A program made the position numbers and the translations under genes. From positions 558,001 through 622,000 of the forward strand of contig JAFEMH010000072.1 in NCBI GenBank assembly GCA_022495995.1: a stretch of DNA of 64,000 nucleotides. The letters run 5' to 3'. Within the stretch, counting starts at the first letter, position 1; each line of letters begins with the position of its first letter. Of the stretch, positions 1 through 9,654 are shown one piece after another. The stretch comes from Adenophora triphylla var. japonica (lineage: Eukaryota; Streptophyta; Magnoliopsida; Asterales; Campanulaceae). Under the pieces are notes generated by a model. That model was given only the letters and a program-made list of their open reading frames with translations. It did not search any database and was not told the DNA's origin.

Positions 1-162
1 TATATCACACTAAATTTTCACATATTTCCGATGTGGGATGAGGGATATCACATTCTCCCCCACTCAAATCCTTGCCGTCTCTGGCAAGGTCAATCAATAC
101 CCAGATCGTACCCCCGGGCTTGCTCGCAAGCCTTAAGGCCGGGGTTCTGCTCTGATACTATT

Positions 163-447
163 TGTAATGCCCCGAGCCCGAAGACCGGGTCGGAACGCTA
201 TCAGATTTGACGGACTAGCCTCACAAACCACCACAAGTCCTTCCAGCACGTGTTGTCCTCACTTACATGCTCACTGAGAAACTTCCCAGTGGGTCACCCA
301 TCCTAGAATTTCCTCAAGTCAAGCACACTTAACCTTGGAGTTCTTATAGGATGAGCTTCCGAAAAGAAGATGCATCTTGGTGATATGAGTAGCACTAATC
401 AAATCATATCAAACATATCAGGCACACACATTTTTGGGGATGTTACA
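163..447 (-). mobile_element. Cassandra-type TRIM LTR with 5S rRNA-like promoter
   Basis: On the minus strand the 285-bp LTR starts TGTAACATCCCC and ends GGGGCATTACA. Positions about 345 down to 260 resemble the internal control region of plant 5S rRNA: AGAACTCCAAGGTTAAGTG (box A region) followed by GGATGGGTGACCCACTGGGA (box C region). LTRs with 5S-derived Pol III promoters define the Cassandra TRIM family (established knowledge). It is flanked by a purine tract on one side and a mutated PBS on the other. Its partner LTR is not Cassandra but the unrelated LTR-B type, so this is a recombinant arrangement. Confidence 0.82.
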
Positions 448-634
448 ATCTCCCCCACTTAAGATCCTTGCCGTCCCCGGCAAGGCCTACTTTGGATCGA
501 AACCCTGGGCAGTGTGGATCCAAGAGGGGCTCGTACGGATTCAAGAAGTGACTCCTACTGACTCCGCGGTGTGCACTTTATTCCGCACAGCACTTTGCTC
601 CACACTTCTGGCCGGGTCCCGTTTTGATACCATT

Positions 635-839
635 TGTAACGACCCGAGCCCGTAGCCCGACCCGCTACGTAGGCACCACACACTGGCCCACTAAGCACCT
701 CCTCAATTGGGTCAACCACAGCCCATCACATGCCTCCAAAAGTCCAATGGATGATTTGATGCTTAATAGTAGTGTATGGGCCTTCTATATATCACACTAA
801 ATTTCCACATATTTTCGATGTGGGATGAGGGGTATCACA
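635..839 (-). repeat. LTR-B copy (solo or recombinant)
   Basis: A 205-bp LTR near-identical to 845-1049 and separated from it by only 5 bp. It is followed on the minus strand by a PBS-like ATGGTATCAAAACGG and a 187-bp internal domain different from that of the neighbouring unit. It contains a USE plus TATA pair (see promoter entry). Confidence 0.75.
785..826 (-). promoter_or_regulatory. snRNA-type promoter in TRIM LTR (USE + TATA)
   Basis: On the minus strand ATCCCACATCG (826-816) matches the plant snRNA upstream sequence element RTCCCACATCG exactly. It is followed after 24 nt by TATATAG (91-85 of the 700s). In plant U-snRNA genes a spacing of about 23-26 nt goes with Pol III (U3/U6 type) and about 33-34 nt with Pol II. 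A TTTT tract lies about 45 nt beyond the TATA (738-741). Promoter activity is inferred, not shown. Confidence 0.5.
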
Positions 840-844
840 TTATT

Positions 845-1364
845 TGTAACGACCCGAGCCCGTAGCCCGACCCGCTACGTAGGCACCACACACTGGCCCA
901 CTAAGCACCTCCTCAATTGGGTCAACCACAGCCCATTACAGGCCTCCAAAAGTTCAATGGATGATTTGATGCTTAATAGTAGTGTATGAGCCTTCTATAT
1001 ATCACACTAAATTCCCACATATTTCCGATGTGGGATGGGGGATATTACAATCTCCCCCACTCAAACCCTTGCCGTCCCTGGCAAGGTCAATCAATATCCA
1101 GATCATACCCCCGGGCTAGCTCGCAAGCCTTAAGGCCGGGGTTCTGCTCTGATACCATTTGTAACGACTCGAGCCCGAAGCCCGACCCGCTACCTAGGCA
1201 CCACACACTGACCCACTAAGCATCTCCTCATTTGGATTAATCACAGCCCATCACAGGCCTCCAAAAGTCCAATGGATGATTTGATGCTTAATAGTAGTGT
1301 ATGGGCCTTTTATATATCACACTAAATTTCCACATATTTCCGATGTGAGATGAGTGATATCACA
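845..1364 (-). mobile_element. Complete 520-bp TRIM element (LTR-B type)
   Basis: Two 205-bp LTRs (1160-1364 and 845-1049) flank a 110-bp internal domain with PBS ATGGTATCAGAGCAG at about 1145-1159 and a purine tract at about 1050-1062. The copies are clearly related but not identical. Flanks (840-844 TTATT, 1365-1369 ATTAA) are not a target duplication, so the unit may have come from LTR recombination. No coding capacity. Confidence 0.75.
995..1036 (-). promoter_or_regulatory. snRNA-type promoter in TRIM LTR (second copy)
   Basis: The same ATCCCACATCG (1036-1026) plus TATATAG (1001-995) with identical 24-nt spacing. A third copy (1351-1341) has one changed base (ATCTCACATCG), and a fourth (40-30) sits in the LTR cut by the window edge. 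Confidence 0.5.
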
Positions 1365-1703
1365 ATTAAAATGGATATTGAGATACACTTTCTAACTTAC
1401 AATAACAACTCGCTTATTATTTTTTACTAAATTTCTTTCTGCTATTTTAATTTTCATACTTCTAATATTTATTTTTTATTGATCCCTGTTTAAAGTTAAA
1501 TTCAAAATGTGTTTATATTTTTAGCAATGTGTGATTCTGTCAAATTGTGTGTGCATAGAGAGGGGGGCCTACCCAAAGTGTGGTTTCTTAAGAATTTGAT
1601 GCAGACGTAAATGGCAAGAATAATTTTGTTTTTAGTGCATGCGTGAGTGGGTGGATAAAAGAAAATTTAAACAAAATGTATGTCAAAATCTTGTAAAAAG
1701 ATA
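1365..1703. other. AT-rich spacer
   Basis: AT-rich DNA with no recognisable gene, repeat boundary or motif. Confidence 0.6.
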
Positions 1704-2026
1704 CTCCCTCCCACCCACTTCAAATGGTCCCTTGGTTTATTTTACGGTTTTTAAAAAAACTAAATAAAGTGGATAGAAATTAGAGGAGAGAGAATGTAAA
1801 AGTTAAATGTGTGGTAAGGAATATGAGAGAGAATGTAAAAGTTAAAAATATTTAATAGGAGAGAAAATAAGTGGGAGGAATAGTAAATTAATGATTGATT
1901 TTTTTGTAAATATGTGGAGATGATAAGGGTATAAATATATGAAAAACTTTCCATTTATAGAATGAATCAATTGAAGTGGGACGTTCCAAAAAGAAAAGTG
2001 AACCAATTGAAGTGGAACGGAGGGAG
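1704..2026. mobile_element. Stowaway-type MITE
   Basis: A 323-bp element with inverted ends (CTCCCTCC at the left, GGAGGGAG at the right), flanked by TA on both sides (1702-1703, 2027-2028). These are the terminus and target of Stowaway/Tc1-mariner MITEs. The inner ends are also complementary (CACTTCAAATGG versus CAATTGAAGTGG). AT-rich, no coding capacity. Confidence 0.85.
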
Positions 2027-2039
2027 TAGTTTTTTCGTA

Positions 2040-2530
2040 ACATAAGAAAAAAATTAGTTTTAAAGCACTAAGTCTAACTAATAAAAGTGATGAACAGTTT
2101 TGAAAACTAATTTTTTTATAACATTTTAAAAAAAACTAGTTTTTCACAAGAGTTACTCTTTTTTCTTAAGTTGTAAAAAAAATTATTTTTACATTTACAA
2201 TTAATAATGCATGCATTGACACTCTTTTTTACTGACACTTTTTTTTATGCTATCACTGACACTTTTTTACCTTCCACAATTACACTATTTTATACTGACA
2301 CTTAATAATACATACAACTCACTCTTTACAATAGCATTTTTTTACACTAACACTGACACTTAATAATACATGTAATGACACTCTTTACACTGACATTTTG
2401 TTACACCAATACTGACACTTTTTTACACTCAATAATACATGAATCGACATTTTGTTACATTAATATGGACACTAACAGAAGAAACAAAACACATTTTTTT
2501 TTTTAGCTTAAAAAAAATGCATTTTTTGTA
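2040..2530. repeat. TGACACT minisatellite element (copy 1)
   Basis: Degenerate short repeats of the type ACACTGACACTTTTTT interspersed with AATAATACATG, ending in an AAACACATTTTTTTT...AGCTTAAAAAAAATGC segment. Related blocks with the same flanking motif lie at 15583-16150 and 50978-51500, so this is a dispersed repeat family, not a local microsatellite. No ORF. Confidence 0.65.
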
Positions 2531-2749
2531 AAAATTTGGCAATAATTAGATGGTCATAATTTTTTACATATTATTGAAAACCATCAAATAATTCAAATCA
2601 CTAGAGTAATAATACTGAGAACCCAGCACAAGGATGTATGTAAGGTAATTGGCAGGGTAGCAAGCTTGTGATCGAATCTCTCTAGAGAACCAAATATATA
2701 ACATATTTTAACATGCATTACTGTCGCAGTGTCAATATTTTAAGCAAAA

Positions 2750-3084
2750 TGTTTTATTCCGATGACGCCACGTATTTTAGGACGTCTGAATGATGTATGA
2801 TATCTGACTTGATATTTGAGTGGTACCTAGAACACAATAAAGAGAATAAGCACCATTAAGGATAAAGCCGGATGTTAATCCAGCTCGGACCCTCGGGTAT
2901 GAGAATAAGATCTCTGAGGTATTTAACTGAGAAAATAAGACTTTGAATGTCTTGAATGTTTGTGTGTTTAGGGTTTAGACAATGGACTTACTAATATGAT
3001 TTAGCACTTACCTTGTCCAAGGGGACAAAGACCTTCTATTTATAGGAAATGGGAGCTGATCGCTGACGTAAACCCTAAGAATAT
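2750..3084 (-). mobile_element. Probable solo LTR, 3' part (Ty3-like)
   Basis: Read on the minus strand this continues the block 7893-8462 across the copia insertion. It has a TATA box (CCTATAAATAG near 3040), then CCCGAGGGTC...AACATCCGGC near 2870-2905. The same order (TATA, CCCGAGGGTCTAAGCCGG...CATCCGGC) is seen in the Ty3/Tat LTRs at 22913 and 34135. The low end TGTTTTATTCC (2750) fits an LTR terminus. Ends are approximate and no target duplication was found. Confidence 0.5.
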
Positions 3085-3286
3085 TAAAAGATCTTTATTT
3101 CCTTGCTTTCTTCCAACTATACACGTTAGTATATATATTACAAAAAGAGAGTTCTACTCTTACCAAATTACCTAACAATCATCCTATCAATTATCCCATA
3201 ATTCTAGCAACTAAATTTGAATGAAATCAATCTACCAATTCTACCCGATATATACAGAGAATAACTAATATTTACATATTCTATCA
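3085..3286 (-). repeat. copia-1 3' LTR
   Basis: A 202-bp terminal repeat beginning TGATAGAATATG on the minus strand and ending ...AGATCTTTTA. The first three bases also provide the polyprotein stop codon. Pairs with 7694-7892. Confidence 0.9.
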
Positions 3287-6200
3287 TACCCCCTCAGTCG
3301 GAACATAGGGTGTACCAATGTTGAGACTGTCCCGAAAATCAGAGAATAAAATCAAAGGAAGACCCTTCGTAAATATATCGGCTATCTGATGACGTGATGG
3401 TAAATGAAGAACCCGAATGTGACCCTTAGCCACTTTTTCCCGAACAAAATGGATATCCATTTCAATGTGTTTCGTCCTTTGATGTTGTACCGGATTTCCC
3501 GAAAGATAAACGGCACTTATATTGTCACAATATACCAAAGTTGCTTTAGAAAGTGGGAATTGAAGTTCCAAAAGCAAATTTCGTAACCAACAAGTTTCCG
3601 AAACAACGTTTGCGACTCCTCGGTACTCTGCCTCGGCACTTGAACGTGATAAAGTAGCTTGTCGCTTGGCCGACCAAGAGACTAAATTATCACCCAAGAA
3701 CACACCATAACCCGAAGTAGATCGACGCGTGTCCGGGCACCCGCCCCAGTCCGCGTCTGTATACGCCCGGAGAGAAGTCGAAGACGAAGTGTTCAAATGT
3801 AACCCCATATCCATTGTACCCTGAATGTATCGAATAATACGTTTAAGAGCGTTCATATGTACCTCTCTAGGGGCATGCATAAAGAGACATATTTGTTGAA
3901 CGGCATACGTAATATCCGGACGAGTAAAGGTGAGATATTGAAGAGCCCCGACAAGACTCCTATATAATGTGCTATCCGAAACTAGAGGAGAATCATGGGC
4001 ACTAAGCTTCGGCTTAGTGTCAACCGGTGTAGCAGAAGACTTGCAACTCGACATTCCCGCCTTTTCAATAATTTCCCGAGCATATTTCTTTTGTGATAAG
4101 AACATACCACTTTTGTGACGAGAAACAGCCACTCCCAAGAAATAGTTAAGAGCCCCCAAATCCTTCATAGCAAATTCGGACCCAAGAGAAGACATAATGG
4201 AATCACGAAGAGCTGCTGTTGAAGTAATTAAAATAATGTCGTCGACATATAATAAAATATATGCCATATCTGCTCCATGCTTATAGATAAATAGAGAAGT
4301 ATCCATCTTACTATGTGTAAAACCAAGAGAAGTCATAAAATTACCAAACCGATTATACCATGCGCGGGGCGCCTGTTTTAAACCGTATAGTGACTTCTTT
4401 AGTAAGCAAACATGTTCCGGAGCCGATCTATCTCGAAAACCCAACGGCTGATGCATGTATACCGTTTCCCAAAGATCCCCGTGTAGAAAAGCATTCTTAA
4501 CATCTAGTTGATGAATCAACCAATGTTTTGATAATGCCAAACTCAAAACAGTCTGAATAGTGGCCAGTTTAATAATCGGGCTAAAAGTCTCCCCACAGTC
4601 AATTCCTACCTGCTGCGTCTTGCCATCACCTACAAGACGGGCTTTATGCCTCTCGAACGAGCCATCAGATTTTTCTTTATGCGTAAAAATCCACATGGAC
4701 CGAATCACATTAACACCCGGTGGTCTAGGTACTAATTCCCATGTTTTATTTTGAATAAGAGCATTATATTCATCTTGCATGACCATTTTCCAATTCGGGT
4801 CATCAAGAGCCAACACCGGACTTTTAGGTAATGGAGATTTTGACACAACCGAATTCAGATTAAACGGAATTTTTGGTTTAAAAATCCCACTTTGACTACG
4901 CGTGGCTGGACGGTGAGACACGACAGGATGTTGAACAGGAGAGACATTTGCGGACTGAGGAAGAGCAGGAATTGGGCTTGGCCCAACAAGAGAAGGCCCA
5001 GATGCCGAGGGATCAGCCAGTGGCCTGTTTGGACCGGGAGGTGTAGAGGGCTGGACAGAGGGAGATTGGGCCGAATTGGTACCAACAGTGGGCCGGTCCA
5101 AACTATTATCTTGATCAGCCCATAGCCGAACCAAGTGAGGATTAACGCCAAGATCCAAAAAATCATAAGAACGCACAGAAGGTTGATGAATAATTTGAAA
5201 GGGGAATTGAAGTTCATAAAAAATGACGTGCCTACTAAGAATGATTTTGCGGGAAGAGATATCGTAGCATTTATAGCCTCAGTGATTAGAAGGATACCCG
5301 AGAAAAACACAAGGGGTTGACCGTGGTTGAAGTTTGTTTATTGTTGTAGATGGAAAAAGAGGATAACATAAACATCCAAACACCCAGAAATGATTATAAC
5401 TCGGAACTCTTTGATAAAGACGAGAGACGGAAGAGGAATAATCTAGACCCTTAATTGGCAAAATATTAAGAATATACGTTGCCATATTAAGAGAATGATG
5501 CCAAAAATTCGGAGGAACTGAGGCATGAATGAGATTGGTGCGGGAAATATTGTTAATAGTTCGTATTTTCCGTTCTGCTTTCCCATTTTGAGATGAGGTG
5601 TGGGGACACGACAAACGAAGAGATAAACCATTATTTTTGCAAAAATCCCAAAATTGACGGTTGTCAAATTCTTTACCATTATCACTTTGAATGTTTTTAA
5701 TGTTCCGTTCAAATTTTGTTTTCACAAATGATTGAAACTCAAGAAAAATGGAGAAAACCTGTGATTTGTTTGATAAAGGAAATGTCCATAAGTAGTTTGT
5801 AAAATCATCTAAGATGAGAAGATAATACCGATGTCCTGAACTACTTAAAATGGGTGAGGTCCATAAATCACAATGTAAGATATCAAACGGTAAAAGAGTA
5901 CTAGAATTTGAAACTTCAAATGGTAGTCTAATATGCTTTCCAAGAGAACAAGCATGACAAACGTTTGAATTTCTAGCCTTATTACAAGAAATAACTTTAT
6001 TTAATCTAAGATGGTCAACAATCGTATTGCCAGGATGACCTAAGCGATCATGCCACAAGCTTGAAGAAATAGCTGCAAAAGAAGACGGAGGACTGCTAGA
6101 CGGACTTGTGATTGGATATAGGTCACCACGGCTATCACATCTCATGATAGATCTCCCCGTCGGGAACACCTTCACAGAAAACCCAAAAGGATCAAACTCG

Positions 6201-7597
6201 ACGGAAACATTATTATCAGAAGTAAATTTCCTAACAGAAATTAAATTTTTGACAATTTTAGGAACGTGAAGAGTGTTTCGAAGAACTAGAGGAGGATGGG
6301 GAGGAGTGAGATTGGTGTGTCCGTGACCGTGAATTGGAACTGAATGGCCATTACCAACAACAATCTGATTATGAATGTTCTTATTAAAATAAGGAGAAAG
6401 GATACCTTGAGAGTTAGTCATGTGATCCGTTGCTCCGGTGTCCATGAACCAATTCACGCTCGGAGGTGTCATTCCCATAGTATGCATAGCCCCATCTATG
6501 TCCATGGCTGATGATGAACTGGCAGTTGCGGAGTAGGACTGAGGTCTGGACCCAAGTATGCCTGAAGAAGCATGGCGGTGGCCAGTAGGCATGTTTGGCT
6601 GACCAGAGGTATTGGGTCGAGCCCAACCAGTCGTTGGATATGGGCACGGCGGAGGTGTCCAGCCCCATGGAGACTGCTGCCAGCCATTATACTGCGGATT
6701 AGGGCTAGGATTTCCCCACGGCTGCCACTGATATCCATTGCCACCTGCAGAAAACCCACGATTTTTACCAGCACTACCATTATTACCATGTCCAGCCGGT
6801 GCACCACCCTGACCATTGCTATTACCAGTGCCTTTAGTGCCTTTGCCCTGCTTGTTCTTGCCCTTTCCACCCTTCGAACCTGAACCTTGCGTGTGTGTCG
6901 AAGCCGAAAATTGTGCCATAGCAGGAGACTCCCTTGTTGCCATCATAGCAGCCGACATGGAGGCCTTTTTACTCAGACCTGTTTCTTCCAGTACCACCAT
7001 GGAACGAGCCGAATAAAATGCTGGAAGCGGATTACTTTGCCTGATCACCGTACCCACTCCTCCAAAAGCATCAGTCAATCCCGTGACCATTTGAAGAACT
7101 AAACGGTCATTCGAGACGGGGGCCCCTACATTCCTTAACTGATCCCCCAGTTCCTTCAACCTCTGGCAATAGGCGGTAGCGGATGGGAAGTCTTCCATGG
7201 ACGTATGCGAGAACTCTTGTTCTAAAGAGACGGCACGAGAGTTCTTATTGTCCTGGAAAATATCCCGCAGACGATTCCACGCATCCATGGCCAAGGAGTC
7301 AGCCTCAAGGATAGTGGTAAGCAAATCCGGAGAAATGGTGAAGTAAATCCACCCGAGAACCGTCGCATCGAGAGTTTCCCACATGTCGATTTCTTCATCG
7401 GTTTTCGGAGTGACCTCCTTTCCTTTCTTAGGAGGGATGATATGGTGTAGCACCCTGAGAGCTTTGGCATGCGTCTTGAACACCTCGTCCCAAGTCGCAT
7501 ATTGCACATTTTCAATCTCAAGTGTAATCGTAATCACATTCTTGATATTGGAAATTGCCAAAGTCGGATGATACTTGAAGGAAGAGGAGGTAGACAT
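3284..7597 (-). pseudogene. copia-1 Gag-Pol polyprotein with one in-frame stop
   Basis: One frame runs from ATG (7597-7595) to TGA (3286-3284), about 1,437 codons, interrupted only by a TGA at 5281-5279 where related elements have Arg or Lys (NH-stop-GYKCYD). Order along the protein: Gag (about 1-290, Gly/Asn/Gln-rich tail, no CCHC knuckle visible); aspartic protease ([11 protein letters not shown], about 380); GAG-pre-integrase ([11 protein letters not shown]...CHAC); integrase core ([25 protein letters not shown]); then past the stop the reverse transcriptase (LDVKNAFLHGDL, YVDDIILI) and RNase H ([31 protein letters not shown]). The integrase-before-RT order defines Ty1/copia. Unless readthrough occurs, Pol would be cut within the integrase region. 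The stop fits a CGA to TGA change. Confidence 0.9.
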
Positions 7598-7681
7598 GAG
7601 GCGGCTGGTTGGAGAAGAAGGTAGAACAACCAGCGGTAAAGAGAGATCCCTAGGGCAGCGGAAGCGTTAGAATTGCCTAGG

Positions 7682-7693
7682 GCTCTGATACCA
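7682..7693 (-). other. copia-1 primer binding site
   Basis: TGGTATCAGAGC on the minus strand, complementary to the 3' end of initiator methionine tRNA, the usual copia primer. It sits immediately inside the 5' LTR. Confidence 0.85.
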
Positions 7694-7892
7694 TAAAAGA
7701 TCTTTATTTCCTTGCTTTCTTCCAACTATACACGTTAGTATATATATTACAAAAGAGAGTTCTACTCTTACCAAATAACCTAACAATCATCCTATCAATT
7801 ATCCCATAATTCTAGCAACTAAATTTGGATGAAATCAATACCAATCCTACCCGATATATACAGAGAATAACTAATATTTACATATTCTATCA
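7694..7892 (-). repeat. copia-1 5' LTR
   Basis: A 199-bp repeat matching 3085-3286 with about half a dozen differences, indicating a fairly recent insertion. Confidence 0.9.
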
Positions 7893-8462
7893 GATATCTT
7901 TGTCTTCGACCAAGGACACGTGTCCGCATCTGATTGGGTCTGTCAGTAAAGTAAGATTCACTGCAGAGGGATGTCGCTGATGTGGACATGAAACGTGTAC
8001 AGAGGATAGTTGGTGCGGCACATTAATGGCATAGTAGGCGCCTGAGCATTCAATGTAATGGGAATAAGTCGGCTTCTTTATGTCAGAACACGTTAGGAAA
8101 CTTACTCTATAAGCTTTGGCTTTAACCGGGAGTCTGGTGAGATAACCGGGAGTCTGGTATGAGACCACAGTCAACATCTTGGGCGCGGTCAACGATATCG
8201 ACGACGCGAGCACGGATATTGCGGTCACCTTACTTACTGACTGTTTTACGAATGGTCTGGCTGTCCACGGTCCTGACCGGGACGGTATGAGAGGATCGCG
8301 GTCTTCCTCCCTAACGGTCTATCTGTTCGCAGTCTTGACTCTGACGATCTAGGGTATGTTACGTCATACTTGACCTTTAGACCTTTGGACCCGGTCTAAA
8401 AAGTCCGAGCTTATCATATTTATTCGTACATTACATTGCTTGAAATACTGTAAAATTATACA
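7893..8462 (-). mobile_element. Probable solo LTR, 5' part (Ty3-like)
   Basis: The other half of the LTR broken by copia-1. It has no coding potential and several short direct repeats (AGACTCCCGGTTA twice near 8125-8155; gacGGTC/GACCG words). The upper end is set at TGTATAATTTTAC (8462) only by analogy with LTR starts. Joined to 2750-3084 the unit would be about 0.9 kb. Confidence 0.45.
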
Positions 8463-8995
8463 CCCTCTGCTACGAAATGAAGGTCAAATTTCTTTTCAAA
8501 TTTGATATTGCTCAATAAGCAAATTTGAAAAAACAATTGTTGTTTGATACTCCGTCCCTGTCCCTAAATGAATTCCCCCAAAACTCACTCATAAGCTCCG
8601 TTGGTTTAGCGTAAAACATTTTTTGAAAAATGATTTTCGATAAAATATTTTCCAAAAAAATGAAAATGTATTCTGAAAAATAAGATAAACATATTTTTGA
8701 CTGTTTGGTAAGGAAAATATTTTTCAAAAAATGTTTCATTGAGTTAACTACAAATTTACCCTCCCCAATCACCTCCACCACCCCCACCCTACTCACCACT
8801 ACCACCCCCTCCCCCGATCCACTAACCACCCCCAATCCACTCACCACTCCTGCCGGCCCACCACCACCACCACCACCACCCCCCCAGTCGAGTCAAAAAA
8901 ATAATTAATAATTTTAAATTTATTTTTAACAACTCTTCACCCAATCCACCCACCACCCCCTGCCACGCCACGCCACCCCCGATCGAGTAAAAAAA

Positions 8996-9475
8996 ACAAT
9001 TACAACAACAACAACAACAACAAAGCCTTAGTCCCAAAATAATTTGGGGTCGGCTAACATGAATCCTCATATGTCATCGTTAAAAAAATAATAATAAATA
9101 AAAAATAATAATAATAATAAACAAAATAAAAAATAAATAAATAAAAAATAAATAAATAAATAAATAAATAAAAAATCAACCCCCCACATGGATTTTTGCC
9201 CTCCACTCCGGCCTCTTCAACACCATACTTTCATCCACTCCAAGTAAATTCATATCATTTTCAATTACTCTAATCCAAGTTTGTTTGGGTCTTCCCCTAC
9301 CCCTCGCCATTTTATCATTTCTCCACTGTTCCGGCCTCCTAACCGGTGCATCACTCGGTCTCCTTCTCACATGTCCAAACCACCGTAGACGATTTTCCCT
9401 CATTTTATCCTCAATGGGCGCAACTCCTACTTTACCTCTGATCACCTCATTCCCCAATCGATCCTTTCTTTTTAA
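8996..9475 (-). mobile_element. RTE-type LINE, 5'-truncated copy 1
   Basis: The minus strand encodes the C-terminal tail of a plant RTE-type reverse transcriptase ([19 protein letters not shown], then [21 protein letters not shown]). It is followed by a (TTTA/TTAT)n tract (9085-9175) and the 3' end CCAAATTATTTTGGGACTAAGGCTTTG with a (TTG)n tail at 8998-9025. It lacks the endonuclease and RT core, so it is inactive. Confidence 0.85.
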
Positions 9476-9638
9476 CAACTCCTCTCTCAATCCACTCACC
9501 ACCCCCTGCCACCCTACCCCACCTCCAACCCTCCCCCCAGTCCCCCTCCCCCCCCCCTCCCCGGTCGGGTCAAAAAAAAAAATTAATTTAACTGCAAACT
9601 GTTTTTCGGAAAATGATTAATTTTTTTTTACCCAACGG

Positions 9639-9654
9639 GGGGGGGGGGGGGGGT
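9639..9654 (+). repeat. Poly-G tract
   Basis: A run of about 16 G within the G-rich arm, preceded by CCCAAC and followed by a long T run. Length could be an assembly-sensitive homopolymer. Potential G-quadruplex together with flanking GGGG runs. Confidence 0.7.

Larger units (their letters stand above)
1..1364 (-). mobile_element. Cluster of TRIM (miniature LTR retrotransposon) sequences
   Basis: Read on the minus strand, this is a string of short LTRs separated by 105-187-bp internal domains. The order is LTR-B3 (1160-1364), internal (1050-1159), LTR-B2 (845-1049), 5 bp, LTR-B1 (635-839), internal (448-634), Cassandra-type LTR (163-447), internal (53-162), LTR-B0 (1-52, cut by the window edge). 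Each internal domain begins with a TGGTATCAGAGC-like primer binding site (initiator Met tRNA type; degenerate at 621-633 and about 150-160) and ends with a purine tract such as AGTGGGGGAGATT. No protein is encoded, as expected for TRIMs, which depend on enzymes of other retrotransposons. LTRs start TGT and end ACA. Confidence 0.8.
3085..7892 (-). mobile_element. Ty1/copia LTR retrotransposon, almost intact
   Basis: A 4.8-kb minus-strand element with LTRs 7694-7892 (5') and 3085-3286 (3'), about 200 bp each, differing at only a handful of positions. The PBS TGGTATCAGAGC (7693-7682) is directly inside the 5' LTR and a purine tract (GACTGAGGGGGTA) directly before the 3' LTR. Flanks AATAT and GATAT are an imperfect target duplication. 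It is inserted in a probable solo LTR. One premature stop separates the polyprotein into two open stretches. Confidence 0.9.

Noticed and set aside
163..447. A genuine 5S rRNA gene
   Set aside because: Only the internal promoter part resembles 5S rRNA, with changes throughout, and it lies inside an LTR.
434..1219. Small ORFs in the TRIM cluster
   Set aside because: They cross LTR and internal borders and have no family resemblance; TRIMs are non-coding.
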